The notes under the pieces were generated by a model that saw nothing but the letters and a program-made list of their open reading frames with translations, searched no databases and was not told the DNA's origin. Made by a program: the position numbers and the translations under genes. Positions 26,425-35,263 of a stretch of 64,000 nucleotides of DNA are shown piece by piece. The stretch's first letter is position 1. Every line of letters starts with the position of its first letter. Source of the stretch: an uncultured Christensenella sp. (GTDB lineage Bacteria > Bacillota > Clostridia > Christensenellales > UBA1242); NCBI GenBank assembly GCA_905195085.1, contig CAJJUK010000001.1:65941-129940 (forward strand), in the 5' to 3' direction.

Positions 26425-27714
26425 TCAAACAGCCTCAGCATCAGATTCTTTTTTCTTTTCAACAAGAATCGGTGGTTCACCATTTTCGATAAACCCTTTT
26501 GTGATGATGATTTTGTCATAAACTTTAGGATCAGGCAAGTCAAACATAAGTTCCAACATCTTTGTTTCCATGATTGTCCTGATTCCCCTTGCTCCAGTTT
26601 TCAAATCAATCGCCTTTTGAGCAACATAGGCAATTGCATCATCATCAAAATCAATGTCAAAACCATCAATTTTGAACATTTGTTTGTATTGTTTGATTAA
26701 AGAATTTTTTGGTTCAACCAAAATTCTCTGAAGAGCCTTATCATCAAGGTCGTCAAGCCCTGTGATGATTGGGAGTCTTCCAACAAATTCTGGAATGAGA
26801 CCAAACTTAATCAAATCATCAGGTTGAACATCTTTTGAATAGTCCAATTTTGCTTTTTCTTCTGAATTTTTGATGTTTGCGTTGAAACCAATTGCAGAAG
26901 TTGAAAGTCTTTTGTGAATGATGTCATCAAGCCCGACAAAAGCACCACCACAAATAAACAAAATGTTTGTGGTGTCAATTTGAAGCATTTCTTGATGTGG
27001 ATGTTTTCTTCCGCCTTGTGGTGGAACACTTGCAATTGTGCTTTCAATGATTTTCAAAAGTGCTTGTTGCACTCCCTCACCGCCTACATCACGGGTCAAA
27101 GAGCGGTTTTCACTTTTTCTTGCCAATTTGTCGATTTCGTCAATATAGATGATGCCTCTCTGTGCCTTTTCAATGTCATAGTCAGCATTTTGAATGAGTT
27201 TCAAAAGGACATTTTCAACATCTTCGCCCACATATCCGGCCTCTGTCAAAGTTGTCGCATCAGCAACCGCAAACGGAACATCAAGGATTTTTGCCAAAGT
27301 TCTGACAAGCAATGTCTTCCCAGAACCAGTTGGTCCAATCATCAAGATGTTGCTTTTTTCAAGTTCAACATTTTGAGAATCGATTTCTTTTTCTTTGTTT
27401 TTCTTGTTTGCTTTGTTGTGTTCGTTATAATTAATTCTTTTATAATGGTTAAAAACAGCAACAGAAAGCACTTTCTTTGCCTGTTCTTGACCAATTACGA
27501 AACTGTCCAAACTCTTTTTGATTTCTTTTGGAGAAGGCAACACCAAATCTTTGAAGACCCTAAGTTTCATATTTTCTTCTTTGATGATGTCAGCACAAAT
27601 TCTTATGCAATCATCACAAATAAAGGCATCTCCATTTGGACTTGCAATCAATTTTTTTGCTGCTTTTTGCGGTCTGCCACAAAAAGAACAAGCACACATT
27701 TCGATATCTTTCAT
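26425..27714 (-). CDS. clpX: ATP-dependent Clp protease ATPase subunit ClpX
   Basis: 429-residue AAA+ unfoldase for ClpP. N-terminal zinc-binding domain (CSFCGRP...CDDC), Walker [19 protein letters not shown] pore loop, Walker [13 protein letters not shown] loop for ClpP docking inside [11 protein letters not shown], sensor [11 protein letters not shown] Lys/Glu-rich insert lies near residue 105. GGGGA SD 4-5 nt upstream of ATG 27714, 9 nt after clpP. Operon tig-clpP-clpX. Confidence 0.97.
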   Translation of the reverse strand: MKDIEMCACSFCGRPQKAAKKLIASPNGDAFICDDCIRICADIIKEENMKLRVFKDLVLPSPKEIKKSLDSFVIGQEQAKKVLSVAVFNHYKRINYNEHNKANKKNKEKEIDSQNVELEKSNILMIGPTGSGKTLLVRTLAKILDVPFAVADATTLTEAGYVGEDVENVLLKLIQNADYDIEKAQRGIIYIDEIDKLARKSENRSLTRDVGGEGVQQALLKIIESTIASVPPQGGRKHPHQEMLQIDTTNILFICGGAFVGLDDIIHKRLSTSAIGFNANIKNSEEKAKLDYSKDVQPDDLIKFGLIPEFVGRLPIITGLDDLDDKALQRILVEPKNSLIKQYKQMFKIDGFDIDFDDDAIAYVAQKAIDLKTGARGIRTIMETKMLELMFDLPDPKVYDKIIITKGFIENGEPPILVEKKKESDAEAV

Positions 27715-27723
27715 GCTATCCCC

Positions 27724-28317
27724 TTATTTTTTATTTGCTTTACGAGTGACAAAGATGTTGTCAATCAAACCATATTTCTTGGCTTCTTCAGCGGACATAT
27801 AGTTGTCTCTGTCAGTATCTTTCTCAATTTCTTCCAAAGACTTGCCTGTGTTTTCGCTGAGAATTTTGTTGAGCATATTCTTAGTCTTTTTCATATGCTT
27901 AGCCTGAATTTCAATGTCACTTGCCTGCCCTTGAGTTCCGCCAAGAGGTTGATGAATCATAATTTCGCTGTTAGGCAAAGCAAAACGCTTTCCTTTTGCG
28001 CCACTTGAGAGCAAGAAAGCTCCCATGGAAGCAGCAAGACCAACACAAATTGTTGAAACATCACATTTGATGTAGTTCATAGTGTCATAGATGGCAATTC
28101 CGGCACTGACAGATCCGCCTGGACTGTTGATATACAAGAATATATCTTTGTCTGGGTTTTTGCCTTCCAAATAGATAAGTTGTGCAATGACAACATTGGC
28201 AGTTGCATCAGTAATTTCGCCGGTCAAAAAGATGATTCTGTCTTCCAAAAGTCTGGAATAGATATCATAAGATCTTTCACTTGCACCTGTTTGGTCAACA
28301 ACCATAGGTATCAACAT
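27724..28317 (-). CDS. clpP: ATP-dependent Clp protease proteolytic subunit ClpP
   Basis: 197-residue serine protease. Nucleophile serine in [14 protein letters not shown], histidine in [12 protein letters not shown], aspartate in [12 protein letters not shown]-terminal [24 protein letters not shown] as usual. SD GGAGGTG. Between tig and clpX. Confidence 0.97.
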   Translation of the reverse strand: MLIPMVVDQTGASERSYDIYSRLLEDRIIFLTGEITDATANVVIAQLIYLEGKNPDKDIFLYINSPGGSVSAGIAIYDTMNYIKCDVSTICVGLAASMGAFLLSSGAKGKRFALPNSEIMIHQPLGGTQGQASDIEIQAKHMKKTKNMLNKILSENTGKSLEEIEKDTDRDNYMSAEEAKKYGLIDNIFVTRKANKK

Positions 28318-28388
28318 AAAAACACCTCCATTTTCAACTTAACTTAAATTTTGGTTTATCTTGCGTGACAAAACAAAGTCAAATCAAA

Positions 28389-29663
28389 TTAGCAATTAGG
28401 GCAAGAATGTTGTTCTTCTTGGATAATTTCCAATTTGTTGTTTTCTTTCAAGAATTTGTGAAGTTTGTCAAGCAAGAGTTCGTTTTCTTTTCTAACGATT
28501 TCGTGACTGTCTTTCATTCCCTTTGTTGCTTCTTCAAGTTCTTTTGCAGAAACTTCGATTTTGTTTTCTTCAAGAAGTTTTCTATAGATATAACGAGTCT
28601 TGATCATCTTCAAAGTTCTTTCTTTTGCACCTTTCAAATAGTCTTGCAAGTTAGAACCAGTTTGAGTGAGATAGTCTTCCAAAGTGATATTATATGCACC
28701 AAGAGCATCTCTCATTCTTTGAACGTCGTCGTTAACTGCGTTTTCCACCATAACTTCAGGAATTTCCACCTTAGTGTTTGCAAGCAAATATTCCCTCATG
28801 TTGTATTCAAATTCATCCTCAAATTGCTTGTCCTTCATATCTTGAATATGAGCAGTTAAATCTTTTCTATACTCTTCAACAGTTTCAAATTCTGTCGTAT
28901 CAGCAACAAATTTGTCATTGAACTCTGGCAAAGTTTTTTCTCTAACATCGTTGACAACAACTTTAAAGAGTGCTTTTTTGCCTTTAAATTCTTCTGCTTG
29001 ATAGTTTTCAGGGAAAGTCACATTGACATCAACCTTGTCACCTTTCTTGTGTCCAATGAGTTGGTCTTCAAAGTTGTCAATGAAACTGTGAGAACCAATT
29101 TCAAGAGGATAATCTTTTGCAGCACCACCATCAAAAGCAACATCATCAATGTATCCAGTGAAGTCAATCAAAGCGCTGTCGCCGTTTTTGATTTCTCTGT
29201 CAACAGAAACAAACTTTGCGTTATCTTCAAGAAGATGATGGATTTGATGTTCAATGTCATGTTCTGTCACTTCTTTGCTGTGAACTTTGATTGTAACATC
29301 TTTATATTTGCACAATTCAAAGTCAGGAACGATATCAAAGAAGATTTTCATTTTGAGACCATCGTTTGCTGTGAAACTTTCAAATTGAGTTGTTGGCATT
29401 GCAACAGGTTCAAGTTCTGGGTTTTGAGCAAGAACTTCGCCGATTGTGTCGTTAACAAATTTTTCTACAGTATCTTCAAAAAACACGCTGTCACCATAAA
29501 GTTGTTCAATAACTTTTCTTGGAGCATGTCCCTTTCTAAAACCTTCAATATTAAATTTGCTTTTTGAGGATTCATAAACTTGTTGAACCCCTTTTTCCCA
29601 TTCAACATTGTCAATAGACAAGTCAATTTCTACTTTTGTATTTTCTTTTTTTACACTAAACAT
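28389..29663 (-). CDS. tig: Trigger factor
   Basis: 424-residue ribosome-bound chaperone and prolyl isomerase. Ribosome-docking loop GFRKGHAPRKVIEQLYG (family consensus has Lys where His stands), FKBP domain GDSALIDFTGYIDDVAFDGG, C-terminal helical arms. The last residues HSCPNC form a CxxC tail that is not typical of trigger factor. SD GGAGG before ATG 29663. First gene of tig-clpP-clpX, the common Firmicute arrangement (no lon here). Confidence 0.95.
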   Translation of the reverse strand: MFSVKKENTKVEIDLSIDNVEWEKGVQQVYESSKSKFNIEGFRKGHAPRKVIEQLYGDSVFFEDTVEKFVNDTIGEVLAQNPELEPVAMPTTQFESFTANDGLKMKIFFDIVPDFELCKYKDVTIKVHSKEVTEHDIEHQIHHLLEDNAKFVSVDREIKNGDSALIDFTGYIDDVAFDGGAAKDYPLEIGSHSFIDNFEDQLIGHKKGDKVDVNVTFPENYQAEEFKGKKALFKVVVNDVREKTLPEFNDKFVADTTEFETVEEYRKDLTAHIQDMKDKQFEDEFEYNMREYLLANTKVEIPEVMVENAVNDDVQRMRDALGAYNITLEDYLTQTGSNLQDYLKGAKERTLKMIKTRYIYRKLLEENKIEVSAKELEEATKGMKDSHEIVRKENELLLDKLHKFLKENNKLEIIQEEQHSCPNC

Positions 29664-29689
29664 TTTTACCTCCGTTGTTTAACTGATAG

Positions 29690-29718
29690 ATTTTAGCATA
29701 TCAAAGAGCAAAAAGCAA
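29690..29718 (-). promoter_or_regulatory. Promoter of tig-clpP-clpX
   Basis: Minus strand TTGCTT (29713-29718), 17-nt spacer, TAAAAT (29690-29695) with extended TG. No CtsR or CIRCE operator recognised. Confidence 0.6.
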
Positions 29719-29966
29719 CAAATATTGACACATAAACAGGCATTTTTTGTCGAAAATTGCAAGATTATGCCTATTGTCAACCCTCAAGAACCCCAAAAAA
29801 TTATTTTTATTTGCAAATAATCACAAAATCTCCAAAAATTTGTGATATAAATTAGATAAATCAAGATGTTGTGAGTGTTATGCAAAAGAAAAACTAAATA
29901 TAGAACAAAGCAAGTTAGCCAAAGCAAAGAAAAGTTTCTTATTTACATAACTTTATTTTTCATTTG
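29719..29966. other. AT-rich gap between divergent tig and xer
   Basis: About 250 nt without a gene. Only one REP-family motif, GTGTTATGCAA at 29875-29885, was recognised. No convincing RNA gene. Confidence 0.5.
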
Positions 29967-29967
29967 T

Positions 29968-29995
29968 TTGATTTTTATTTTATTTTTGCTATAAT
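29968..29995 (+). promoter_or_regulatory. Leaderless extended -10 promoter of the recombinase gene
   Basis: TGCTATAAT at 29987-29995 (perfect extended -10), TTGATT at 29968-29973 with 16-nt spacing, 6 nt from the -10 to ATG 30002. No SD is present. Confidence 0.7.
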
Positions 29996-30001
29996 AAAAA
30001 C

Positions 30002-31045
30002 ATGAGTAAATTGTCTTATTATGAAAAAAGAGATTTGTTAAATATGCAGAGAATTGGAAACTATCTTTCCACTTTGCCTGAATATTGCTATGATTTCTTC
30101 ACGGGAATTGAAAACAACACTTCCAGCCTAACCCGTGTGAACTATGCCATGGATTTGTGTGTCTTTTTTGATTATTTGGAAAAATATGTCTTCAGAAAAC
30201 CAAAGATTCAAATCACTCTTGATGACTTAAATCAAATTCAATCAAGAAACATAGAAAATTTTCTCTCATATTTGTCTTTCTATCAAAACGATGAGAACAA
30301 GATGATTAAAAACACAGAAAAGGGAAAAGCCAGAAAACTTGCAAGCATCAGAAGTTTTTTCAAATATCTTTTCAATCATGATTTGATAAAGGCCAATGTT
30401 GCCAGCAAAGTTGAGACTCCAAAACTTCACAACAAAGAAATCATAAGACTTGAACAAGACGAAGTTGAGCGTATGCTTGATGCCGTTCAATCACCAACAA
30501 CCTTCACAGAAAGACAAAAACATTACAACAAAAACACCCAAGAGCGAGATAACGCCATTGTCACCTTATTCCTTGGAACTGGCATAAGAATCTCCGAGCT
30601 TGTTGGTCTCAATGTTGAGGACTTTGATTTTTCTCAAAATGCTTTCAAAGTGACAAGAAAAGGTGGAAATCAGACCATTTTATATTTCTCTCGAGAAGTT
30701 GCCGAAGCCCTGCAGGAATGGCTCAGAAAAAGAGAAACACTCAAACTCAACGAAGATGAAAACGCCATGTTTGTCTCCCTTCAAAACAAAAGAATCTGTG
30801 TTCGTGCAGTGGAAAATCTTGTCAAAAAGTTTGCAAAAGAGGGAAGTCCTTTGAAAAAAATCTCTCCACACAAACTTCGTTCCACTTTTGGCACAAATTT
30901 GTATAGAGAAACAAAAGACATCTACATTGTCGCCGATGTGTTGGGACATAAAGATGTCAACACAACCAGAAAACACTACGCAGCAATCAGTGAAGATATG
31001 AGAAAGTCTGTCGCAAACGTAGTCAAAATTCATAATGATGATTAA
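30002..31045 (+). CDS. Tyrosine recombinase, XerC/XerD-like
   Basis: 347 residues. SAM-like N-terminal domain (VNYAMDLCVFFDYLEKYV) and catalytic domain with Arg in GTGIRISELVGLN, Lys in VTRKGGNQ, HKLRST, LGHKDVNTTRKHY, so all six catalytic residues are present. Chromosome-dimer resolution (XerC/D role) is the most likely function because no phage or integron genes adjoin, although the protein is about 40 residues longer than typical Xer. Predicted leaderless; terminated by a REP-containing hairpin. Confidence 0.85.
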   Translation: MSKLSYYEKRDLLNMQRIGNYLSTLPEYCYDFFTGIENNTSSLTRVNYAMDLCVFFDYLEKYVFRKPKIQITLDDLNQIQSRNIENFLSYLSFYQNDENKMIKNTEKGKARKLASIRSFFKYLFNHDLIKANVASKVETPKLHNKEIIRLEQDEVERMLDAVQSPTTFTERQKHYNKNTQERDNAIVTLFLGTGIRISELVGLNVEDFDFSQNAFKVTRKGGNQTILYFSREVAEALQEWLRKRETLKLNEDENAMFVSLQNKRICVRAVENLVKKFAKEGSPLKKISPHKLRSTFGTNLYRETKDIYIVADVLGHKDVNTTRKHYAAISEDMRKSVANVVKIHNDD

Positions 31046-31049
31046 GTCA

Positions 31050-31110
31050 TTGCATAATACCATATAAGTTGTGATTATTTGGCATAATACACTATATATG
31101 GTATTTTTTA
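31050..31110 (+). terminator. Terminator built from REP-like motifs
   Basis: AATACCATATA (31056-31066) pairs with TATATGGTATT (31095-31105) followed by TTTTTATT. Contains TTGCATAATACC (31050-31061) and GGCATAATAC (31081-31090). Lies between convergent xer and spoIVB. Confidence 0.55.
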
Positions 31111-31125
31111 TTGCTCATAATTTAT

Positions 31126-32301
31126 TTACACCATCCAATCAACATAGACACCATAACCCTTTGTTGGGTCATTTAAAAACACGTGCGTCACAGCACCAAC
31201 AATTTTCCCGTCTTGAATGATTGGAGAACCACTCATACCCTGGACAATCCCCCCTGTCATTTCAAGCAGACGCTTGTCTTTAACTCTGAAAACAAGGCTT
31301 TTGTCATCGGCAGACTTTTGATAGTTTGCTTTTATTATCTCAATTTCATATTCTTCTCTGATTCCACTGATGCTTGAAGCAATGTAGGCTTTTCCCATTT
31401 TCACACCCAGTCGTCCACCAAGTTTTGCAGTGACATTCTCGTCAACAAGCCCCTTAACATCACTCAAAACACCATTAATACCAAATTTGGAATTGTTTTC
31501 AATCGTTCCCTTGCTTTTGGAATTTGAAACAAAAACACATCTCAGTTCTCCTGGAGCATTTCTTTTTCCTTTGTTTATACCGATCAAATTGCATTCATAA
31601 ATGTTGCCATTTGCCACAGGCACAACATTCCCACTATTTGCTTCGACAATCGGATGCCCCAAAGCTCCATATTCCTTGGTTTTCTTGTTGACAAATGTCA
31701 AAGTTCCAACTCCAGTTATGTCGTCTTTGACCCACAAACCTAGTTTAAGTTTTCCAGAATTTTCATCTCTAGTGGTTTTTATCAGAGTCTTGAGCTCCTT
31801 GTTTTTCCTTAGAAACTTAACTTCCGCTTCTTCTCCGCTTTCCTGCAAAATATCCTCAATTTGGCTTAAACTTTCAATCTCTTGTCCGTTAATCTGCGTG
31901 ATAATGTCTCCCTCTTTCAAAGAAGTTACAATGTCATTTTCTTCACTGACAACAATTGCTCCGTCAGAGCATATAGAAAGTCCAATCGGAACCCCACCAA
32001 CATAATATTCATCATCGCTTGCCAAGACAACATCAACTTTTTTAATTGGAATGAATCCAAACAGTTTGAATACCACTTCTCCCTGTTTGACTTTTTGTCC
32101 ACCAACAATCTTTTCTTTTTCCTTCAATTCAGCCTTGAAAAAGTCGCCAAACGTCTTATTTTCATTGACCGACTCAATGTCGTTTAATTCAACCAAAAAA
32201 CCATTTTCCAAACTCATAATTTCCTGCAATGGAAAATATATAGAACAGCAAAGAAAAACAATTAAAAACAAAGAGAAAAATGTAATAGAATATTTTTTCA
32301 T
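31126..32301 (-). CDS. spoIVB: SpoIVB peptidase (S55 family)
   Basis: 391 residues. N-terminal membrane anchor (about 5-28), PDZ domain (GDIITQINGQEIESLSQIEDIL), then the S55 serine peptidase domain with GALGHPIVEANSG and the catalytic GMSGSPIIQDGKIVGAVTHV, ending KGYGVYVDWM. SpoIVB is exported into the space between mother cell and forespore and triggers pro-sigma-K processing. In spore formers it normally sits between recN and spo0A; here spo0A is not downstream and two to three unrelated genes separate it from recN. No clear SD. Implies a sporulating lineage, not proof of sporulation. Confidence 0.9.
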   Translation of the reverse strand: MKKYSITFFSLFLIVFLCCSIYFPLQEIMSLENGFLVELNDIESVNENKTFGDFFKAELKEKEKIVGGQKVKQGEVVFKLFGFIPIKKVDVVLASDDEYYVGGVPIGLSICSDGAIVVSEENDIVTSLKEGDIITQINGQEIESLSQIEDILQESGEEAEVKFLRKNKELKTLIKTTRDENSGKLKLGLWVKDDITGVGTLTFVNKKTKEYGALGHPIVEANSGNVVPVANGNIYECNLIGINKGKRNAPGELRCVFVSNSKSKGTIENNSKFGINGVLSDVKGLVDENVTAKLGGRLGVKMGKAYIASSISGIREEYEIEIIKANYQKSADDKSLVFRVKDKRLLEMTGGIVQGMSGSPIIQDGKIVGAVTHVFLNDPTKGYGVYVDWMV

Positions 32302-32350
32302 AACTGCTTTTAGTCTTTGTAATATTTGAAAAAATATGCCATATTCAAAA

Positions 32351-32376
32351 ATAAAAATCTGACCATAAAGCCAGAT
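32351..32376 (-). terminator. Terminator after ygjP-like gene
   Basis: Minus strand ATCTGGC / G-GTCAGAT stem (7 bp with one G-T) between 32376 and 32357, followed by TTTTTATTTTT. Confidence 0.65.
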
Positions 32377-32388
32377 CTTTTAATACTT

Positions 32389-33018
32389 TTAGAAAGCTGT
32401 CTTAAGAACAAATGAAAATTGACTAAGCTCTTTCTTAAGTGCTTTGTAATTAGGACAAAGTTTTTCCAAGTCTTTCCAAAACTGTGGTTTGTGATTCATA
32501 TGAATGCTGTGACACAATTCATGATAAATAACATACCTAATCAACCTTTCTGGCAAAACAAGCAGTTTGAAGTTCAATTTCATCTGTCCTTTTGAATTAT
32601 AACTTCCCCAAACACGCACAGAATTAGAAGGCTTAATTTCTTTGAATTTAAGCCCTGTCTCTTTTGACAACTTATCTGCAAGTTCTTCCAGTTTCCAAAA
32701 CAATGACAAATAATATTTCCTTATTTCTTCCCATTTGTTCTTTGCGCTCAACTTCTCAAAACCAATGCTGATTTCATTTGTGGAAATGAATTGTTTCCCA
32801 TCAAGATAAATAAATTTTTCAAAGTCGAAAGCAGTAGAAAACTGTTCTGTTTCTTTCATTCTTTTTGTAACACGATTCAGCCAATTCGCCTTGCTCTTCA
32901 AAAACTCTTCAATCTTTTTGTCACTGATGCTTTTTGGGGCTTTCAAAATGGCATTCTCACTGTCAATCACTTTCAGAGCAATCGTTTTTCTTTGTTCTTT
33001 GATAAGTTTGATTTTCAT
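32389..33018 (-). CDS. YgjP-family metallopeptidase-like protein
   Basis: 209 residues. Zinc-protease motif HELCHSIHMNHKPQFW (HExxH with a third His 8-9 residues later) near residue 165, preceded by YVIYHE and VWGSYNSKGQMKLN, as in YgjP/DUF45 proteins of the WLM clan. Soluble, role unknown. The start ATG 33018 has no SD, but TTGATT-17-TATCAT places the -10 exactly 6 nt upstream, so leaderless translation is predicted. Confidence 0.85.
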   Translation of the reverse strand: MKIKLIKEQRKTIALKVIDSENAILKAPKSISDKKIEEFLKSKANWLNRVTKRMKETEQFSTAFDFEKFIYLDGKQFISTNEISIGFEKLSAKNKWEEIRKYYLSLFWKLEELADKLSKETGLKFKEIKPSNSVRVWGSYNSKGQMKLNFKLLVLPERLIRYVIYHELCHSIHMNHKPQFWKDLEKLCPNYKALKKELSQFSFVLKTAF

Positions 33019-33024
33019 GCCTAT

Positions 33025-33053
33025 ATGATAACACTTTTGAAATCAAAAATCAA
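33025..33053 (-). promoter_or_regulatory. Leaderless promoter of the ygjP-like gene
   Basis: Minus strand TTGATT (33048-33053), 17-nt spacer, TATCAT (33025-33030), 6 nt to ATG 33018. Confidence 0.65.
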
Positions 33054-33088
33054 AAGATTTTGACTTTGTCCAAATATTTGATCAATTT

Positions 33089-33178
33089 TTGCATATTACC
33101 ACCATATCTTGTGTCTTATGTTGCATATCACCATAATATTTTGTTATAGTATGCAATTAAATTTTTTTGCATAATACC
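33089..33178. repeat. Cluster of REP-like motifs upstream of the PadR gene
   Basis: TTGCATATTACC (33089-33100), TTGCATATCACC (33121-33132), TATAGTATGCAA (33145-33156, opposite orientation) and TTGCATAATACC (33167-33178) in 90 nt, the densest cluster in the window, ending 12 nt before the -35 of the PadR promoter. Confidence 0.65.
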
Positions 33179-33189
33179 CCTTAATTTAT

Positions 33190-33218
33190 TTGACAAATAT
33201 TGTTTGTATATATATAAT
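33190..33218 (+). promoter_or_regulatory. Promoter of the PadR-membrane fusion gene
   Basis: Perfect TTGACA (33190-33195), 17-nt spacer, perfect TATAAT (33213-33218); SD AGGAG at about 33227-33231. Such a full consensus suggests strong or repressible transcription. Confidence 0.8.
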
Positions 33219-33240
33219 TTTGTTATAGGAGAATTGTAAT

Positions 33241-35112
33241 ATGGCATTTAATTCAAATGGTCAAATTCAATTTTTGGTATTAGACAGCCTTTCACATGGT
33301 TCCAAATATGGTTTGGAAATCATAGAATTTATCTCTCAAAGAACTGGCGGAAATTATATAATGAAAAAGCCAACCCTTTATTCATGTTTGACAAGAATGG
33401 AAAAGAAAGGTTTGGTTTCATCTTCATATTGGGGAGAAAGCGAATTTGGTGGCAAAAGACACTACTACACCATAACAAATGAAGGTAAGAAAGTTTTGGA
33501 ACAACTTGCTCCAGAATTTGAAGGTATGCAATTCAACACAGAAAAAGAAACCAGCGAAGAGACAAGCTCTAATTTAAGCGACAACGCTGTTTCAAGTGGA
33601 TATAACTCAACCGATCAAGAAACCACGAAAGAAGACAAGCCTATCTTTTTGCAACAAGACAGCATTTTTAATATGGTTAAGAACGAAGAAAACAAAAACT
33701 CACAAACAATAAGCGCCCAACAAACCAATGAGGACGATGGGGTTGTTGAAAATCAAATGGATTTCTTCTCATATCAACCTGAACAAACTGAAACTGTTGA
33801 AAATGAGAACGAAACTTTCTCATTTAACAACTCTGCCGAAAACAACGACACACAAAAAGACTCAAATTCGGCAGAAGAATTTAATGAAAACACTCAAGAT
33901 CAAGATTATGAAAAAATTCAATATTATCAAAACATCCTTGAAACCAATTCCTATCCACAGCAACCAGAGACAGAAGAGATAAAGGACGATGCAAAACTCT
34001 TGGATGAAGACGAAAAATTGACCCTTACCCCTTTCCAAGAAGAACAAAACAGAAGATTGTATGACACTTCAAGCGAACTCAAGAAATATAGAAAGAAAAA
34101 ATCTTTCTCTGAAAACCAGATTGAAATGTCTGTTGTTTATGAAAATGCTGAAGATAGAGAAATTCAAAAAGCAAGAATCGAACAACTTAAACAGTCAATG
34201 TTGAATGCAAGACAAAACGGATTTGACAACATTCAGCAACCTGCAACATTTGGACAATCACAAACAAACGAAAATGCATCACAAACCGGCATTGACAGTG
34301 GTTTTTCTTATAAGAAAGAAGAAATCTCAGAAGATGTTGTGAGTGGAGAAGAAGAACGCAAAGATGACGCCATTTTCATCACAAACCCAAGAATTGACGA
34401 AAGCCAAATTCCAATTCAAAAGAAGATTACCCCACCAAACATCGAAGTTAACATCTATGATGACAATTTGCCTGCACCAAAGCGTGACAGCAATTTGGAA
34501 CCTACCTACAAAGACATGATGGCAAAACTCTTTGAACGTAAAAAAGAGAAAAAACAAGCTGAATACATTCCACAAACTGAAGAAAGTCAAAACTATTCAG
34601 ATATGGAAAGTTTTGCAGACTATGGAACTTTGAAAAAGTACTATTCTGGACACGGCATTGATTTCAAGGAATATAAGAAAACATCAGTCGAAAGAAATCA
34701 CAACACCAACCTGCTCAAATTCATAAATTCTGCGATATTGCTTCTTTTGGCTGGCGTTGGTTGTGGAGTGCTTTATGGAATTTTGAGCGCGGTAGGTTTG
34801 ACTAAAGCAGAGACCAATTTCATGTATTACACCCTGCCTATTCTCTTCCTTGTATATTTCATTTACACATTGATTGTTTACAAAGTTTCAATAAGCAAAA
34901 AAGCAGTATTAATTTACAACAGCATAATAAACTGGGCAGTTTTTGTATTGGCATCAATCGTTGTTTTGGTAATCAACATCATTTGTGGAATGCAATATGA
35001 AACAATGGGAGAATTCTTAACCACCCTCCTGGTGCCAATCTTAGGACTTTTGATTGCATTTCCTGTCAATTACTACATCAAGAAATTTATTTATAAAAAA
35101 TTTGCTAAATAA
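33241..35112 (+). CDS. Membrane-tethered PadR-type regulator
   Basis: 623 residues with an unusual layout. Residues 1-95 are a PadR winged helix (FLVLDSLSHGSKYGLEIIEFI, KPTLYSCLTRMEKKGLVSS, KRHYYTITNEGKKVLE). Residues about 96-490 are acidic, Gln/Asn/Glu/Ser-rich and low in hydrophobics, so probably disordered, with a charged helical part near 280-330. Four membrane segments follow (about 491-516, 527-550, 555-583, 594-615). PadR proteins are normally 100-200 residues and soluble. Inference: a one-component transcription factor anchored to the membrane, possibly responding to envelope state or released by proteolysis. Frame is intact; own promoter and terminator. Confidence 0.85.
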   Translation: MAFNSNGQIQFLVLDSLSHGSKYGLEIIEFISQRTGGNYIMKKPTLYSCLTRMEKKGLVSSSYWGESEFGGKRHYYTITNEGKKVLEQLAPEFEGMQFNTEKETSEETSSNLSDNAVSSGYNSTDQETTKEDKPIFLQQDSIFNMVKNEENKNSQTISAQQTNEDDGVVENQMDFFSYQPEQTETVENENETFSFNNSAENNDTQKDSNSAEEFNENTQDQDYEKIQYYQNILETNSYPQQPETEEIKDDAKLLDEDEKLTLTPFQEEQNRRLYDTSSELKKYRKKKSFSENQIEMSVVYENAEDREIQKARIEQLKQSMLNARQNGFDNIQQPATFGQSQTNENASQTGIDSGFSYKKEEISEDVVSGEEERKDDAIFITNPRIDESQIPIQKKITPPNIEVNIYDDNLPAPKRDSNLEPTYKDMMAKLFERKKEKKQAEYIPQTEESQNYSDMESFADYGTLKKYYSGHGIDFKEYKKTSVERNHNTNLLKFINSAILLLLAGVGCGVLYGILSAVGLTKAETNFMYYTLPILFLVYFIYTLIVYKVSISKKAVLIYNSIINWAVFVLASIVVLVINIICGMQYETMGEFLTTLLVPILGLLIAFPVNYYIKKFIYKKFAK

Positions 35113-35130
35113 ATGCATATTTAAAAAATT

Positions 35131-35242
35131 TTGACGCACTATATAAGTAAGTTAAGATTTCCAGAGAGAAAACTTAACTTAAAAACGAAAAGAGATATTT
35201 TAGTTCGTGCAGAACAAAACAATCATCTCTTTTCTTTTTTTA
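35131..35242 (+). ncRNA. Candidate small RNA between convergent genes
   Basis: TTGACG (35131-35136) and TAAGAT (35153-35158) at 16-nt spacing could start a transcript near 35165 that ends at the terminator 35188-35241, about 75 nt. Not coding. Inverted repeat AAGTTAAG (35149-35156) / CTTAACTT (35173-35180) overlaps the putative -10. Weak evidence; may just be the end of the PadR mRNA. Confidence 0.3.
35188..35241 (+). terminator. Terminator of the PadR gene
   Basis: AAAAGAGAT (35188-35196) pairs with ATCTCTTTT (35225-35233), with an inner hairpin GTTC/GAAC, followed by TTTTTTT. Confidence 0.8.
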
Positions 35243-35263
35243 TCTCCTAAAATTCTTATATCT

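Noticed and set aside
26914..28008. Long plus-strand open frame across clpX and clpP (364 codons)
   Set aside because: Antisense to two certain genes, Phe/Cys-rich shadow without SD; typical for low-GC Lys/Asn-rich coding strands.
29875..29885. Single GTGTTATGCAA as a control site of xer
   Set aside because: Lies 90 nt upstream of the -35, belongs to the intergenic repeat family and has no partner arm.
30002..31045. Integrase of the phage cassette
   Set aside because: It lies 20 kb away with housekeeping genes between and fits a Xer-type chromosomal recombinase.
33089..33178. Possible CRISPR array in the TTGCATA repeats
   Set aside because: Repeats are 12 nt, irregularly spaced and in mixed orientation; spacers are not of equal length and no cas gene is near.
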